Source: Pseudomonas sp. 30_B
Lineage (GTDB): Bacteria; Pseudomonadota; Gammaproteobacteria; Pseudomonadales; Pseudomonadaceae
Direction of reading: 5' to 3'
DNA length: 64,000 nucleotides
Assembly (NCBI RefSeq): GCF_017491605.1
Contig: NZ_JAFGYY010000020.1
Coordinates: 39,169-103,168, forward strand
Below, piece by piece: positions 24,390 through 32,768 of this stretch. The notes beneath the pieces are model-generated. The model had not been told where the DNA came from and searched no databases. It saw only the letters and a program-made list of their open reading frames with translations. Numbering within the stretch: position 1 is the stretch's first letter; each line of letters opens with the position of its first letter. Made by a program: the position numbers and the translations under genes.

Positions 24390-25193
24390 TCAACTGCCAG
24401 CCTTCACCTTCCGCCCCGCCATGTGCTTCAGGTAGGCGACGATCTGGTCCAGCTCCTTGTCGCTGACGACATCGGCGGCAAAGCCCTTCATCCGCGCTTC
24501 CGGCCAGTGCCGCAGGCTCTGCGGATCGCGGATGTACTGCTTGAGATAGCCCGGCGCGAAGTACTCGGTGGGGTTGTGCGGCAGGTTCAGGTCCGGGCCG
24601 AACTGCGAGTCGCCGGCGCCGTTCAGGCGGTGGCAGGCCAGGCAGTTTTTCTGGAACTGGGCGAAGCCGGCCAGCACCTGTTTCGAGGCGTCCTTGGCGG
24701 GCATCAGCGCCGGGAAGCGTTCGGCCAGCGGCTTGAGGTAGCGGATGCTGGCGACCTGGAAGGGCCATTGCTCCGGGCCGATGCCGGTGGCTTTCGGATC
24801 GGTCCACACCAGGTAGAAGGGCCCGGCGGACGGCTTGCCCTCGGCCAGCGGCGGCCAGGGTTTGTCGGCCTGCTCGATGGCCAGCCAGGCGCGCGAGCCT
24901 TTTTCCGCCAGCAGCGGCGCGGCCGGTAGTTCGGCGGCGAAGCCATCCAGTGCCACCGCCTGCAGGTGATCGGCGGACTTCACGCCATCCAGCAGCGCGG
25001 CCAGGGGCACGGCGCGGTAGTGCATGGTGCGGTTGTAGGAGACGTCGGCGGGAATCTCGATGTCCTGCGCCTTGGGATTGGCCAGCAGTTGCTCGGTGGT
25101 CAGGTGATGCTGGCCATCGGGCAGTTCAAGGGTCAGGGTGGCGGCGAAGGACGTAGGGCAGAGCAGCAGCAAGGACAGCAGCAGTGGGCGCAT
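24390..25193 (-). CDS. Periplasmic c-type cytochrome with fused N-terminal domain
   Basis: A 267-residue exported protein (signal peptide LLLSLLLLCPTSFA, residues 3-17). The N-terminal 160 residues resemble a molybdopterin-oxidoreductase/sulfite-oxidase-like soluble domain (TLTLELPDGQHHLTTEQLL, then DVSYNRTMHYRAVPLAALLD). The C-terminal part is a single cytochrome c domain with NCLACHRLNG (haem CxxCH) and a distal methionine probably in ARMKGFAADV. It presumably passes electrons in the periplasm; its partner is not in the window. The start at 25193 leaves a normal signal peptide; the ribosome site is weak. Confidence 0.8.
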   Translation of the reverse strand: MRPLLLSLLLLCPTSFAATLTLELPDGQHHLTTEQLLANPKAQDIEIPADVSYNRTMHYRAVPLAALLDGVKSADHLQAVALDGFAAELPAAPLLAEKGSRAWLAIEQADKPWPPLAEGKPSAGPFYLVWTDPKATGIGPEQWPFQVASIRYLKPLAERFPALMPAKDASKQVLAGFAQFQKNCLACHRLNGAGDSQFGPDLNLPHNPTEYFAPGYLKQYIRDPQSLRHWPEARMKGFAADVVSDKELDQIVAYLKHMAGRKVKAGS

Positions 25194-25337
25194 GGAGGTT
25201 CGGTTCCGTGAACGGGGAGGGCCGGCGAACCATAGCAGAAGGTGGGGATGTGGGGAGGTGACTCCCGCGCTGCGTTGACCGTGGCTCGCGGATAGCGGCA
25301 CGCGGTGCGCAGCAACGGGATCGTTGGTGTGTTGTCC

Positions 25338-25442
25338 CTAACCGACCAGACGACTCAGATTGGGGATGATCAGTACAACAGTGGTGGCAAAGACGATCAG
25401 GCTAGCCTGACGCCATTTTCTCGATTGTTGATAATCCATCAT
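25338..25442 (-). CDS. Possible 34-residue membrane protein
   Basis: A short frame beginning MMDYQQSRKWRQ and continuing into one hydrophobic helix (ASLIVFATTVVLIIPNLSRL). GGAAGG lies just upstream of the paired ATGs. The basic N-terminus followed by a single helix suggests an N-in small membrane protein. I do not recognise it. It is divergent from the thiolase gene, with a 425-base gap that I could not fill with another gene. Confidence 0.4.
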   Translation of the reverse strand: MMDYQQSRKWRQASLIVFATTVVLIIPNLSRLVG

Positions 25443-25567
25443 GGCCTTCCGCCTTTCTTGTTGTTGGCGCGGTTCCGATCCGCACTCACGGCCTGTCGGC
25501 AGTGGAGCCAGCGCCTTGGCTTCTGACCGCCCCGGCAAAACCCGGCAGCGGCACTCTTCGCAGTGTC

Positions 25568-25618
25568 TGCCAAATGGAGTCTAAGCCTAGTGCGACGTGG
25601 GCTTAGACCATCTGGCAG
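25568..25618. promoter_or_regulatory. Extended dyad upstream of the thiolase operon
   Basis: Inner arms GTCTAAGCC (25579-25587) and GGCTTAGAC (25600-25608) are perfect. Outer arms CTGCCA (25568-25573) and TGGCAG (25613-25618) continue the symmetry. It lies 250 bases before the thiolase ATG in a 425-base gene-free stretch (25443-25867) and may be an operator or a structured RNA. The rest of the gap shows nothing recognisable. Confidence 0.4.
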
Positions 25619-25867
25619 CAAGTCCTGCAGTTCCAGGCATATTCCATCTATATGAACAGCGCGTGACAGCTCTGGCCCGCCTGTCGACCGTTTGTCCGGC
25701 ATTTTGCGCAGGCCTTTTCCAGAGCCTTCGCCCTCCGGCCCGCCGGTCGGAGGTTGAGCGTGGCGGTCAATGCGCCTGAGCGCTGCGGTCATTGTCGGTG
25801 TCCGCCACGCCGCTAAGGTAGGCCGACACGCCACGCCTGCGTGACGACAACTCTAAGAGAGAACGCC

Positions 25868-27073
25868 ATGACCGAAGCATTCATTTACGACGCGGTGCGT
25901 ACTCCCCGCGGCAAAGGCAAGAAGGACGGAGCTTTGCACAGCGTCAAACCGGTCAACCTGATGGCCGGTGTCCTGCGTGCGCTGCAGCAGCGCAACCAGC
26001 TCGATACCGCCCAGGTCGACGACATCGTCCTGGGCTGTGTGACCCCGGTGGGCGACCAGGGCTCGGACATCGCCAAGACCGCCGCGCTGGTGGCCGACTG
26101 GGACGAGCAGGTCGCCGGCGTACAGATCAACCGCTTCTGCGCCTCGGGCCTGGAGGCGGTCAACCTGGGCGCCATGAAGGTGCGCTCGGGCTTCGAGGAC
26201 CTGGTGGTGGTCGGCGGCGTGGAGTCCATGTCCCGCGTGCCCATGGGCTCCGACGGCGGCGCCTGGGCGCTGGACCCGGAAACCAACCTGCACACCAGCT
26301 TCGTCCCCCAGGGTATCGGCGCCGACCTGATCGCCACCCTGGAAGGCTTCAGCCGCAGCGACGTCGACGCCTTCGCCCTGCGCTCCCAGCAGAAGGCCGC
26401 CAAGGCCCGCGCCGAAGGCCTGTTCGGCAAGTCGCTGGTGCCGGTGACCGACCAGAACGGCATCGTCCTGCTCGACCATGACGAATTCATCCGCGCCGAC
26501 TCCACCCTCGAAGGCCTCGGCGCGCTCAAGCCCAGTTTCGAGATGATGGGGCAGATGGGCTTCGACGCCACCGCGCTGCGCAAGTACAGCTTCGTCGAGC
26601 GCATCGAGCACGTGCACACACCGGGCAACAGCTCCGGCATCGTCGACGGCGCCGCCGCCATGCTCATCGGCTCCGAGGCCAAGGGCCGCGAGCTGGGCCT
26701 GAAGGCGCGCGGGCGCATCGTCGCCACCGCGGTGACCAGCACCGACCCCACCATCATGCTCACCGGCCCCGCGCCGGCGACCCGCAAGGCGCTGGCCAAG
26801 GCGGGGCTCAAGGCCGAGGACATCGACCTCTACGAGGTCAACGAGGCCTTCGCCTCGGTGGTGATGAAGTTCATGAAGGACATGGGCGTGCCGGAGAGCA
26901 AGGTCAATGTCAACGGCGGCTCCATCGCCATGGGCCACCCGCTGGGCGCCACCGGCTGCATGATCCTCGGCACCCTGCTGGATGAACTGGAGCGGCGCAA
27001 CCTGCGCTACGGCCTGGCCACCCTCTGCGTGGGCGGCGGCATGGGCATTGCGACGATCATCGAACGAATCTGA
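25868..27073 (+). CDS. Acetyl-CoA C-acyltransferase (thiolase)
   Basis: Last step of beta-oxidation: thiolytic release of acetyl-CoA. All thiolase residues are present: acylated Cys91 in NRFCASGLEAV, NEAFA, GHPLGATG with the active histidine, and the second cysteine in TLCVGGGMG. Its 401 residues fit the family. ATG 25868 follows AAGAGAG; the upstream alternative adds nine residues. It leads a two-gene unit with the FadB-like gene 104 bases downstream, an order (thiolase first) unlike the classical fadBA operon but like PA1736-PA1737 as I remember. Confidence 0.92.
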   Translation: MTEAFIYDAVRTPRGKGKKDGALHSVKPVNLMAGVLRALQQRNQLDTAQVDDIVLGCVTPVGDQGSDIAKTAALVADWDEQVAGVQINRFCASGLEAVNLGAMKVRSGFEDLVVVGGVESMSRVPMGSDGGAWALDPETNLHTSFVPQGIGADLIATLEGFSRSDVDAFALRSQQKAAKARAEGLFGKSLVPVTDQNGIVLLDHDEFIRADSTLEGLGALKPSFEMMGQMGFDATALRKYSFVERIEHVHTPGNSSGIVDGAAAMLIGSEAKGRELGLKARGRIVATAVTSTDPTIMLTGPAPATRKALAKAGLKAEDIDLYEVNEAFASVVMKFMKDMGVPESKVNVNGGSIAMGHPLGATGCMILGTLLDELERRNLRYGLATLCVGGGMGIATIIERI

Positions 27074-27077
27074 TCTT

Positions 27078-27148
27078 GTAGGAGCGAGGGGGACGCCTAG
27101 TCCTTGCTCGCGAACCGCCCAGAGCTTCGCGAGCAAGCTCGCTCCTAC
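27078..27148. repeat. REP pair with 14-nt insertion, between thiolase and fadB-like genes
   Basis: The forward unit GTAGGAGCGAG... is split by GGGGACGCCTAGTC (27089-27102) before it resumes CTTGCTCGCGAA. The reverse unit (27126-27148) is normal. The same insertion occurs in the REP pair at 29332-29412. Confidence 0.85.
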
Positions 27149-27177
27149 AGGTCTCCCACCCTGGGAAGAGAACAAAA

Positions 27178-29322
27178 ATGACTGACGCTATCCGTTACGA
27201 GAAAGGCCAGGACAACATTGTCGTCCTGACCATGGACATGCCCGGCCAGAGCGCCAACACCATGAACGGTGTGTACCGCGAGGCCATGGCCGCCACCGTG
27301 GCGCGCCTGGAAGCCGAAAAGGATTCGATCGCCGGCGTGGTGATCACCTCGGCGAAGAAGACCTTCTTCGCCGGCGGCGACCTGAATGAACTGATCAAGG
27401 TGACCAAGGCTGATGCCCAGGCTTTCTACGAAGGCATCCTGGTTATCAAGGGCCAGCTGCGTCGCCTGGAGACCCTCGGCAAGCCCGTGGTCGCCGCCAT
27501 CAATGGCGCAGCCCTGGGCGGCGGCTGGGAAATCTGTCTGGCCTGCCACCACCGCATCGCCCTGGACGAAAGCCACGTCCAGCTCGGTCTGCCGGAAGTC
27601 ACCCTGGGCCTGCTGCCCGGCGGTGGCGGGGTGGTGCGCATGGTGCGCCTGCTCGGCCTGGAGAAGGCGCTGCCGTACCTGGCCGAAGGCAAGAAGGTGC
27701 GCCCGGACCAGGCGCTCAAGGCTGGACTGATCCACCAACTGGCCTCCAGCCGCGAAGACATGCTGGTCAAGGCCCGCGAGTGGATCGCCGCCAACCCGGC
27801 CGCCAAACAGCCGTGGGACAGCGCCGGCTACAAGATTCCCGGCGGCACGCCATCCAGCCCTGCCGTGGCGCAGATGCTGGCCATCGCTCCGTCCGTGCTG
27901 CGCGACAAGACCAAGGGCTGCTTCCCGGCGCCGGAGAAGATCATGTGCGCCGCCGTCGAAGGTGCGCAGGTGGACTTCGACACCGCGCAGCTGATCGAGG
28001 CGCGCTACTTCACCGAGCTGACCACCGGCCAGGTGGCGAAGAACATGATCGGCACCTTCTGGTTCCAGCTCAACGAGATCAACGCCGGCAAGTCCCGTCC
28101 ACAGGGCATCCCGCCGCAACAGACGAAGAAGGTCGGGGTGATCGGCGCCGGAATGATGGGCGCGGGCATCGCCTATGTCTCGGCCGCCGCCGGCATCGAG
28201 GTGGTGCTCAAGGACGTTTCCCTTGAAGCGGCGGAGAAGGGCAAGGCCTACTCCGCCGGCCTGCTGGACAAGAAGGTCGGCAAGGGCCAGATGAGCGCCG
28301 AGAAGCGCGACGCCTTCCTCGCGCGGATCAAGCCGACCGCCAGCGATGCCGATTTCGAGGGCTGCGACCTGATCATCGAAGCGGTGTTCGAGGACCGTGG
28401 CCTGAAGGCCAAGGTCAGCGCTGCTGCCGAGTCCGCCGCGCTGTCGGATGCGGTGATCGCCTCCAACACTTCGACCCTGCCAATCACCGGTCTGGCCGAA
28501 GCCGTGGCGCAGCCGCAGAAGTTCATCGGTCTGCACTTCTTCAGCCCGGTGGACAAGATGCCGCTGGTGGAGATCATCCGTGGCGAGAAGACCGACGACG
28601 CCACCCTGGCCCGCGCCTTCGACTACGTCCTGCAGATCAAGAAGACCCCGATCGTCGTCCACGACAGCCGTGGCTTCTTCACCTCCCGCGTGTTCGGCAC
28701 CTTCACCAACGAAGGCCTGGCCATGCTCGGCGAGGGCGTGTCGGCGGCGATGATCGAGAACCAGGCGCGCCAGGCCGGCATGCCGGTGGGCCCGCTGGCG
28801 ATCAGCGACGAAGTGTCGATGAGCCTGATTACCCACATCCGCGAGCAGACCCGCAAGGACCTGGAAGCCGAAGGCAAGCAGTTGCCCAGGCACCCGGCCT
28901 TCGCCGTGGTGGACCTGATGGTCAACGAGTACAAGCGCCCGGGCAAAGCCGCCGGTGCCGGCTTCTACGACTATCCCGCCAACGGCAAGAAGCACCTGTG
29001 GCCGGAGCTGAAGCAGCGCTTCGAGAAGGCCGACGCGCAGATCTCCGCCGAGGATGTGCGCGACCGCATCCTCTTCGTGCAGGCCATCGAGACCGTGCGT
29101 TGCGTGGAGGAGGGCGTGCTGACCTCCACCGCCGACGCCAACATCGGTTCGATCTTCGGCATCGGCTTTGCGGCCTGGAGCGGCGGCGCGCTGCAGTTCA
29201 TCAACCAGTACGGGCTGAAGGACTTCGTCGCCCGCGCCGAGTACCTGGCCGAGCAGTACGGCGAGCGTTTCCTGCCGCCGGCACTGTTGCTGGAGAAGGC
29301 GGCGCGGGGGGAGCAGTTCTGA
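27178..29322 (+). CDS. FadB-like enoyl-CoA hydratase / 3-hydroxyacyl-CoA dehydrogenase
   Basis: Multifunctional beta-oxidation protein, 714 residues. The N-terminal crotonase domain (1-190) has both hydratase glutamates: GGGWEICLACHHR (about 118) and LGLPEVTLGL (about 140). The dehydrogenase half begins with the NAD motif VGVIGAGMMGAGIAYVS at about 319-335 and has SNTSTLPI and FIGLHFFSPVDKMPLVEII with the catalytic His. Paired with the thiolase upstream; REP pairs carrying the same odd insertion lie on both sides. The acyl-CoA chain length cannot be read. Confidence 0.92.
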   Translation: MTDAIRYEKGQDNIVVLTMDMPGQSANTMNGVYREAMAATVARLEAEKDSIAGVVITSAKKTFFAGGDLNELIKVTKADAQAFYEGILVIKGQLRRLETLGKPVVAAINGAALGGGWEICLACHHRIALDESHVQLGLPEVTLGLLPGGGGVVRMVRLLGLEKALPYLAEGKKVRPDQALKAGLIHQLASSREDMLVKAREWIAANPAAKQPWDSAGYKIPGGTPSSPAVAQMLAIAPSVLRDKTKGCFPAPEKIMCAAVEGAQVDFDTAQLIEARYFTELTTGQVAKNMIGTFWFQLNEINAGKSRPQGIPPQQTKKVGVIGAGMMGAGIAYVSAAAGIEVVLKDVSLEAAEKGKAYSAGLLDKKVGKGQMSAEKRDAFLARIKPTASDADFEGCDLIIEAVFEDRGLKAKVSAAAESAALSDAVIASNTSTLPITGLAEAVAQPQKFIGLHFFSPVDKMPLVEIIRGEKTDDATLARAFDYVLQIKKTPIVVHDSRGFFTSRVFGTFTNEGLAMLGEGVSAAMIENQARQAGMPVGPLAISDEVSMSLITHIREQTRKDLEAEGKQLPRHPAFAVVDLMVNEYKRPGKAAGAGFYDYPANGKKHLWPELKQRFEKADAQISAEDVRDRILFVQAIETVRCVEEGVLTSTADANIGSIFGIGFAAWSGGALQFINQYGLKDFVARAEYLAEQYGERFLPPALLLEKAARGEQF

Positions 29323-29331
29323 GGGCTTTTG

Positions 29332-29412
29332 GTAGGAGCGAGGGGGACGCCTAGTTCTTGCTCGCGAACCTGGCCTCGCAGCGGGGCTGTTCGCGAGCAA
29401 GCTCGCTCCTAC
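29332..29412. repeat. REP pair with 14-nt insertion, after fadB-like gene
   Basis: The forward unit from 29332 is split by GGGGACGCCTAGTT (29343-29356), differing from the insertion at 27089 only in the last base. The reverse unit at 29390-29412 is normal. Confidence 0.85.
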
Positions 29413-29463
29413 AATGTCCGGGTGCTCGTACAGAGTGTCGGCAGACATTCAGTTGAAAGAATC

Positions 29464-29490
29464 AACCGGCCCCATGGCCGGTTTTTTCTT
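29464..29490 (+). terminator. Rho-independent terminator of the thiolase/fadB-like operon
   Basis: AACCGGCC-CCAT-GGCCGGTT followed by TTTTCTT. It lies 142 bases after the fadB-like stop, beyond the REP pair, and 51 bases before the next gene. Confidence 0.85.
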
Positions 29491-29540
29491 GCCCGCACAG
29501 GCCGTAGGATGACGGCTTCCCACCTGCACGGATCGCCCCG

Positions 29541-30095
29541 ATGACACCTCCCGTCCTGTTGATCATCGACCAGCAGAAAGGCATGCGCGCCAGCCCGGAG
29601 CCGCGCAACAACCCGCAGGCCGAGCAGCGCATCGGCGAACTGCTGGCCGCGTGGCGCCAGGCCGGCTGGCCACTGGTGCATATCCGCCACATCTCCCGCA
29701 CGCCCGGCTCGCCGTTCTGGCCGGGCCAGCCTGGCGCAGAGTTCCAGGAGGCGCTGGCGCCGCTGGAGCATGAGCACGTGGTGGAGAAGAACGTCCCCGA
29801 TGCCTTCATCAACAGCGGCCTGGAGCGCTGGCTGCGGGTGCGGGGCATCGAGACAGTGGTGATCTGCGGCGTCAGCACCAACAACTCGGTGGAGGCCACG
29901 GCCCGTTCGGCGGGCAACCTGGGGTTCGCCACGCGGGTCGTGGCAGACGCCTGCTATGCCTTCGACAAGCCCGATTTCAACGGCGTGCAGCGCAGCGCGG
30001 AGGAGGTTCACGCCATGTCCCTGGCCAACCTGCAAGGCGAATATGCGCAAGTGGGGGACGCGAACTCGATCCTGCGAACGCTGTCCCTGGGCTGA
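29541..30095 (+). CDS. Isochorismatase-like hydrolase with Ser in place of the catalytic Cys
   Basis: 184-residue cytoplasmic hydrolase fold. Asp10 (LLIIDQQKGM) and Lys83 (VVEKNVPDAF) of the family triad are present. In the nucleophile motif, usually TxxCVxxTAR, the sequence is TNNSVEATAR with Ser116. Cysteine hydrolases of this fold (nicotinamidase, carbamoylsarcosine amidase) need the Cys; true isochorismatases lack it. So it is either a non-thiol hydrolase or uses another chemistry. The Ser variant is, from memory, a recognisable subgroup in proteobacteria. No siderophore or phenazine genes are nearby. It stands alone between terminator and the next leader. Confidence 0.8.
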   Translation: MTPPVLLIIDQQKGMRASPEPRNNPQAEQRIGELLAAWRQAGWPLVHIRHISRTPGSPFWPGQPGAEFQEALAPLEHEHVVEKNVPDAFINSGLERWLRVRGIETVVICGVSTNNSVEATARSAGNLGFATRVVADACYAFDKPDFNGVQRSAEEVHAMSLANLQGEYAQVGDANSILRTLSLG

Positions 30096-30177
30096 GTCCT
30101 TGCCGACCGGCCGTCACCCTTGTGCGTCCACGCAATTGAAGGGTGACGGGTTTTCCGGTATTTCCCCTGAAATTCCT

Positions 30178-30206
30178 GCACAAGAATCGTCTTCGGCATC
30201 TTGTGC
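30178..30206. promoter_or_regulatory. Inverted repeat upstream of the second amidotransferase
   Basis: GCACAAGA (30178-30185) and TCTTGTGC (30199-30206) are perfect arms 13 bases apart, about 94 bases before the start at 30300. The following AT-rich bases may be the promoter. Confidence 0.35.
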
Positions 30207-30299
30207 GGTGAAAAAAATGGGCGTAATTTTCACGCGCGTTTCATCAGTGCCAGGAAAACCATTCTTATCAGCCGCTAACCCCCCAGGAATCACCCCTGC

Positions 30300-31037
30300 A
30301 TGTCGTTGCACATCTGCATTCTGGAAACCGACATCCTCCGCCCCGAGCTGATCGACCAGTACAAAGGCTATGGCTGGATGTTCCAGCAACTGTTCGCCAA
30401 GCAACCCGTTCCGGCCGAGTTCAAGGTCTACAACGTGGTGGAAGGGCATTACCCGCCCGACGATGAGAAGTACGACGCCTACCTGGTGACAGGCAGCAAG
30501 GCGGACTCCTTCGGCGACGACCCCTGGATCCAGAAGCTCAAGGACTATGTGCTGGAGCGATACCAGCGTGGCGACAAGCTGCTGGGCGTGTGCTTCGGCC
30601 ACCAGTTGCTGGCCCTGGTGCTGGGCGGCAAGGCCGAGCGCGCCAGTCAGGGCTGGGGCGTGGGTATCCACGACTACCGCATCGAGGAGCAGCCGGAGTG
30701 GATGAGCCCGGCGCCGGGCGATGGCCTGACCCTGCTGGTCAGCCACCAGGACCAGGTCACCGAACTGCCCCACGGCGCGCGCCGTATCGCGTCGAGCGAT
30801 TTCTGCCCGAACGCCGCCTACGCCATTGGCGACCAGGTGCTGTGCTTCCAGGGCCACCCGGAGTTCCAGAGCGATTACTCCCAGGCGATCCTCGAACTGC
30901 GCAAGCACGTGTTCAGCGAGCCGGTATTCCAGTCCGGCATCGACAGCCTCGTTCGTCCGCACCAGGGCACTGCCGTGGGCGAGTGGATGATGCGCTTCGT
31001 GCAGCAGGGCCGCGAGAAGAAGCAGAACGCTGCCTGA
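30300..31037 (+). CDS. Class I glutamine amidotransferase
   Basis: 245-residue stand-alone glutaminase-type protein. Nucleophile elbow LLGVCFGHQLL (Cys98), and FQGHPEFQSDY supplies His and Glu, so the triad is complete. It is only distantly like the member at 13196 (different N-terminal substrate region and a longer C-terminus). A comparable gene lies in this region in P. aeruginosa. The substrate is unknown; gamma-glutamyl compounds are typical. Start ATG 30300 gives MSLHICILETD; the ribosome site is weak (CCAGGAATCACCCCTGC). Confidence 0.8.
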   Translation: MSLHICILETDILRPELIDQYKGYGWMFQQLFAKQPVPAEFKVYNVVEGHYPPDDEKYDAYLVTGSKADSFGDDPWIQKLKDYVLERYQRGDKLLGVCFGHQLLALVLGGKAERASQGWGVGIHDYRIEEQPEWMSPAPGDGLTLLVSHQDQVTELPHGARRIASSDFCPNAAYAIGDQVLCFQGHPEFQSDYSQAILELRKHVFSEPVFQSGIDSLVRPHQGTAVGEWMMRFVQQGREKKQNAA

Positions 31038-31111
31038 TTGCGACTGTGTCGAATGAAAGCGCCGCTCAATCGAGCGGCGTTTTCGTTTGTGTGGTTGCGC
31101 CTTTCGGCGCC

Positions 31112-31270
31112 ATCGCGGGCATGGCCCGCTCCTACGGGTTCTGGCGTCATGCTGAGGCGTCCTTCCGGAGGGCGCGCATTCCGCCGCGACGGATTTCGCG
31201 GACAAGGTCCGCTCCTACGATCGCCGGATATTGCCGCGTCGTCCTTGTAGGAGCGGGCCATACCCGCGAT
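31112..31270. repeat. Cluster of three REP elements
   Basis: Units at 31112-31135 (reverse, GGGC subtype), 31194-31218 (reverse, GGAC subtype) and 31247-31270 (forward, GGGC subtype), between the convergent amidotransferase and corA genes. Confidence 0.85.
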
Positions 31271-31293
31271 CCGGCCGCGAGGCCGGCCAGGCC

Positions 31294-32265
31294 TCAGAGC
31301 CACTCCGCCTGCTTGAAGCTGATGTACAACCCGACGCAACCCAGCACCAGCAACCCCATGACCAGGAAGTAGCCGTAGTGCCAGTGCAACTCCGGAATGT
31401 ATTCGAAGTTCATCCCGTAGATGCCGGCCACCGCCGTGGGAAAGGCGAGGATCGCCGCCCAGGCGGCGAACTTGCGCTGCACCACGCTCTGCCGTGAAGA
31501 CTCCAGCGCCAGCCCCACCTCGATGGTCTGGGTGGCCACGTCGCGCAGGGTGGTGAGGTCTTCCAGCAGGCGATTCACGTGGATCGCCACGTCGCGGAAG
31601 TAGGGGCGCATCTGCTTGTCGATGAAGGGGAAGTCCAGGCGTTGCAGCTCCTGGCAGATCTCCACCATGGGCGCGGCATAGTGCTTGAGCCTGAGCACCT
31701 CGCGGCGCAGGCCGTAGATCTTCTCGATCTGCTCCTGGGTCAGCGACTTGCGCAGCACCTGCTGCTCCACTTCCTCGATTTCCCCGCGGATGGCTTCCAC
31801 CACCGGCTCGTAGTTGCTGACGACGAAGTCGAGCAGGGCATAGAGCACGAAGTCGGTGCCGTGGGCCAGCAGCAACGGTCGCGCTTCGCAGCGCTGGCGC
31901 ACCTGAGCGTAGGACTGCGAGAAACCGTGGCGGGCGCTGATGATGTAGCCGACGCCGGCGAACAGGTGGGTCTCCACGAACATCAGTCGGCTGTCGGCGC
32001 GGATTGGCGAATAGATCACCATGAACAGCGCATCGCCGAAGGTCTCCAGCTTAGGCCGGCTGTGCTTTTCCAGGGCGTCGGAGACGGCCAGTTCGTGCAG
32101 GTTGAACTGCCGCTGCAGGTTGAACATTTCTTCCGGTGTCGGCTCCTGCAACCCCGTCCAGACAAAATGATCGGGTTGGCAGGCCCAGCGATAACCGTCC
32201 TCCAGGGGAATATCGGAGACCTTGCGGCCCTTGCTGTAGACGGCGGATGCAATGACACGGCCCAT
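31294..32265 (-). CDS. CorA-type divalent cation channel
   Basis: 323-residue member of the CorA Mg2+ channel superfamily. A large N-terminal cytoplasmic domain with long charged helices (about 100-260) precedes two C-terminal transmembrane helices. The selectivity loop is YGMNFEYIPELHW (about 285-297), containing the GMN motif, and the tail ends in basic/aromatic residues (FKQAEWL). Co2+, Ni2+ or Zn2+ are other possible cargoes in this family. Transcribed alone; its 3' end faces the REP cluster. Confidence 0.88.
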   Translation of the reverse strand: MGRVIASAVYSKGRKVSDIPLEDGYRWACQPDHFVWTGLQEPTPEEMFNLQRQFNLHELAVSDALEKHSRPKLETFGDALFMVIYSPIRADSRLMFVETHLFAGVGYIISARHGFSQSYAQVRQRCEARPLLLAHGTDFVLYALLDFVVSNYEPVVEAIRGEIEEVEQQVLRKSLTQEQIEKIYGLRREVLRLKHYAAPMVEICQELQRLDFPFIDKQMRPYFRDVAIHVNRLLEDLTTLRDVATQTIEVGLALESSRQSVVQRKFAAWAAILAFPTAVAGIYGMNFEYIPELHWHYGYFLVMGLLVLGCVGLYISFKQAEWL

Positions 32266-32369
32266 GGTGACCCCCGCAACTGGCTGGCGCGCGGGGCGGT
32301 TCGCCCCACGACGCAGACGCTCACGCGAACAGTGTTGGACAAGCTGGCCGGCTGCGCCAGCCGGAAGGC

Positions 32370-32591
32370 TCAGGAGTGAGGGCGAAGGGAGTTCTGCAGG
32401 CCCTGCAAGGCCACCGGCAGCGCCTGGTTGATGCGGGTGAAGAGTCCGCTTCGGTCGATGTTGTCCACCGGTGCGCGGCGGGCGCTGTCGTAGCCGGCGG
32501 CCAGTGCCATGACGACCAGGATCACCATGGTGTAGAGCCCCAGGACGGCAAGGGCGCCGTTGCGAGCGTAGCGGTGGGCTTGGCGATTCAT
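32370..32591 (-). CDS. Small single-pass membrane protein
   Basis: A 73-residue product beginning MNRQAHRYARNGALAVLGLY with one strong transmembrane helix (GALAVLGLYTMVILVVMALAAG split over about residues 12-33). The basic N-terminus predicts N-in topology, and the 40-residue tail would be periplasmic. I do not recognise it. It is upstream of and co-oriented with corA (104 bases between), so co-transcription is possible. The longer open frame beyond the ATG is not credible. Confidence 0.5.
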   Translation of the reverse strand: MNRQAHRYARNGALAVLGLYTMVILVVMALAAGYDSARRAPVDNIDRSGLFTRINQALPVALQGLQNSLRPHS

Positions 32592-32768
32592 GGTGGCGAT
32601 CCGGGCGGGTGGAAACGATGGCTCAGTGTCGCTGTCGCCCTGCCGGCTGAATAACGAAGCCGGTTGCTTTCGTGTATCAGGGAAATTAATGGGGGCTCGG
32701 GAGGCGCCCGGCGAAGGCGAAGCTGGAGCACGTCGGGCCTTGCCTGAAGGCGTTTGCCCGATACCGGC

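Noticed and set aside
27145..29448. A 767-codon minus-strand frame
   Set aside because: Antisense of the fadB-like gene and through both flanking REP pairs; composition typical of a shadow frame.
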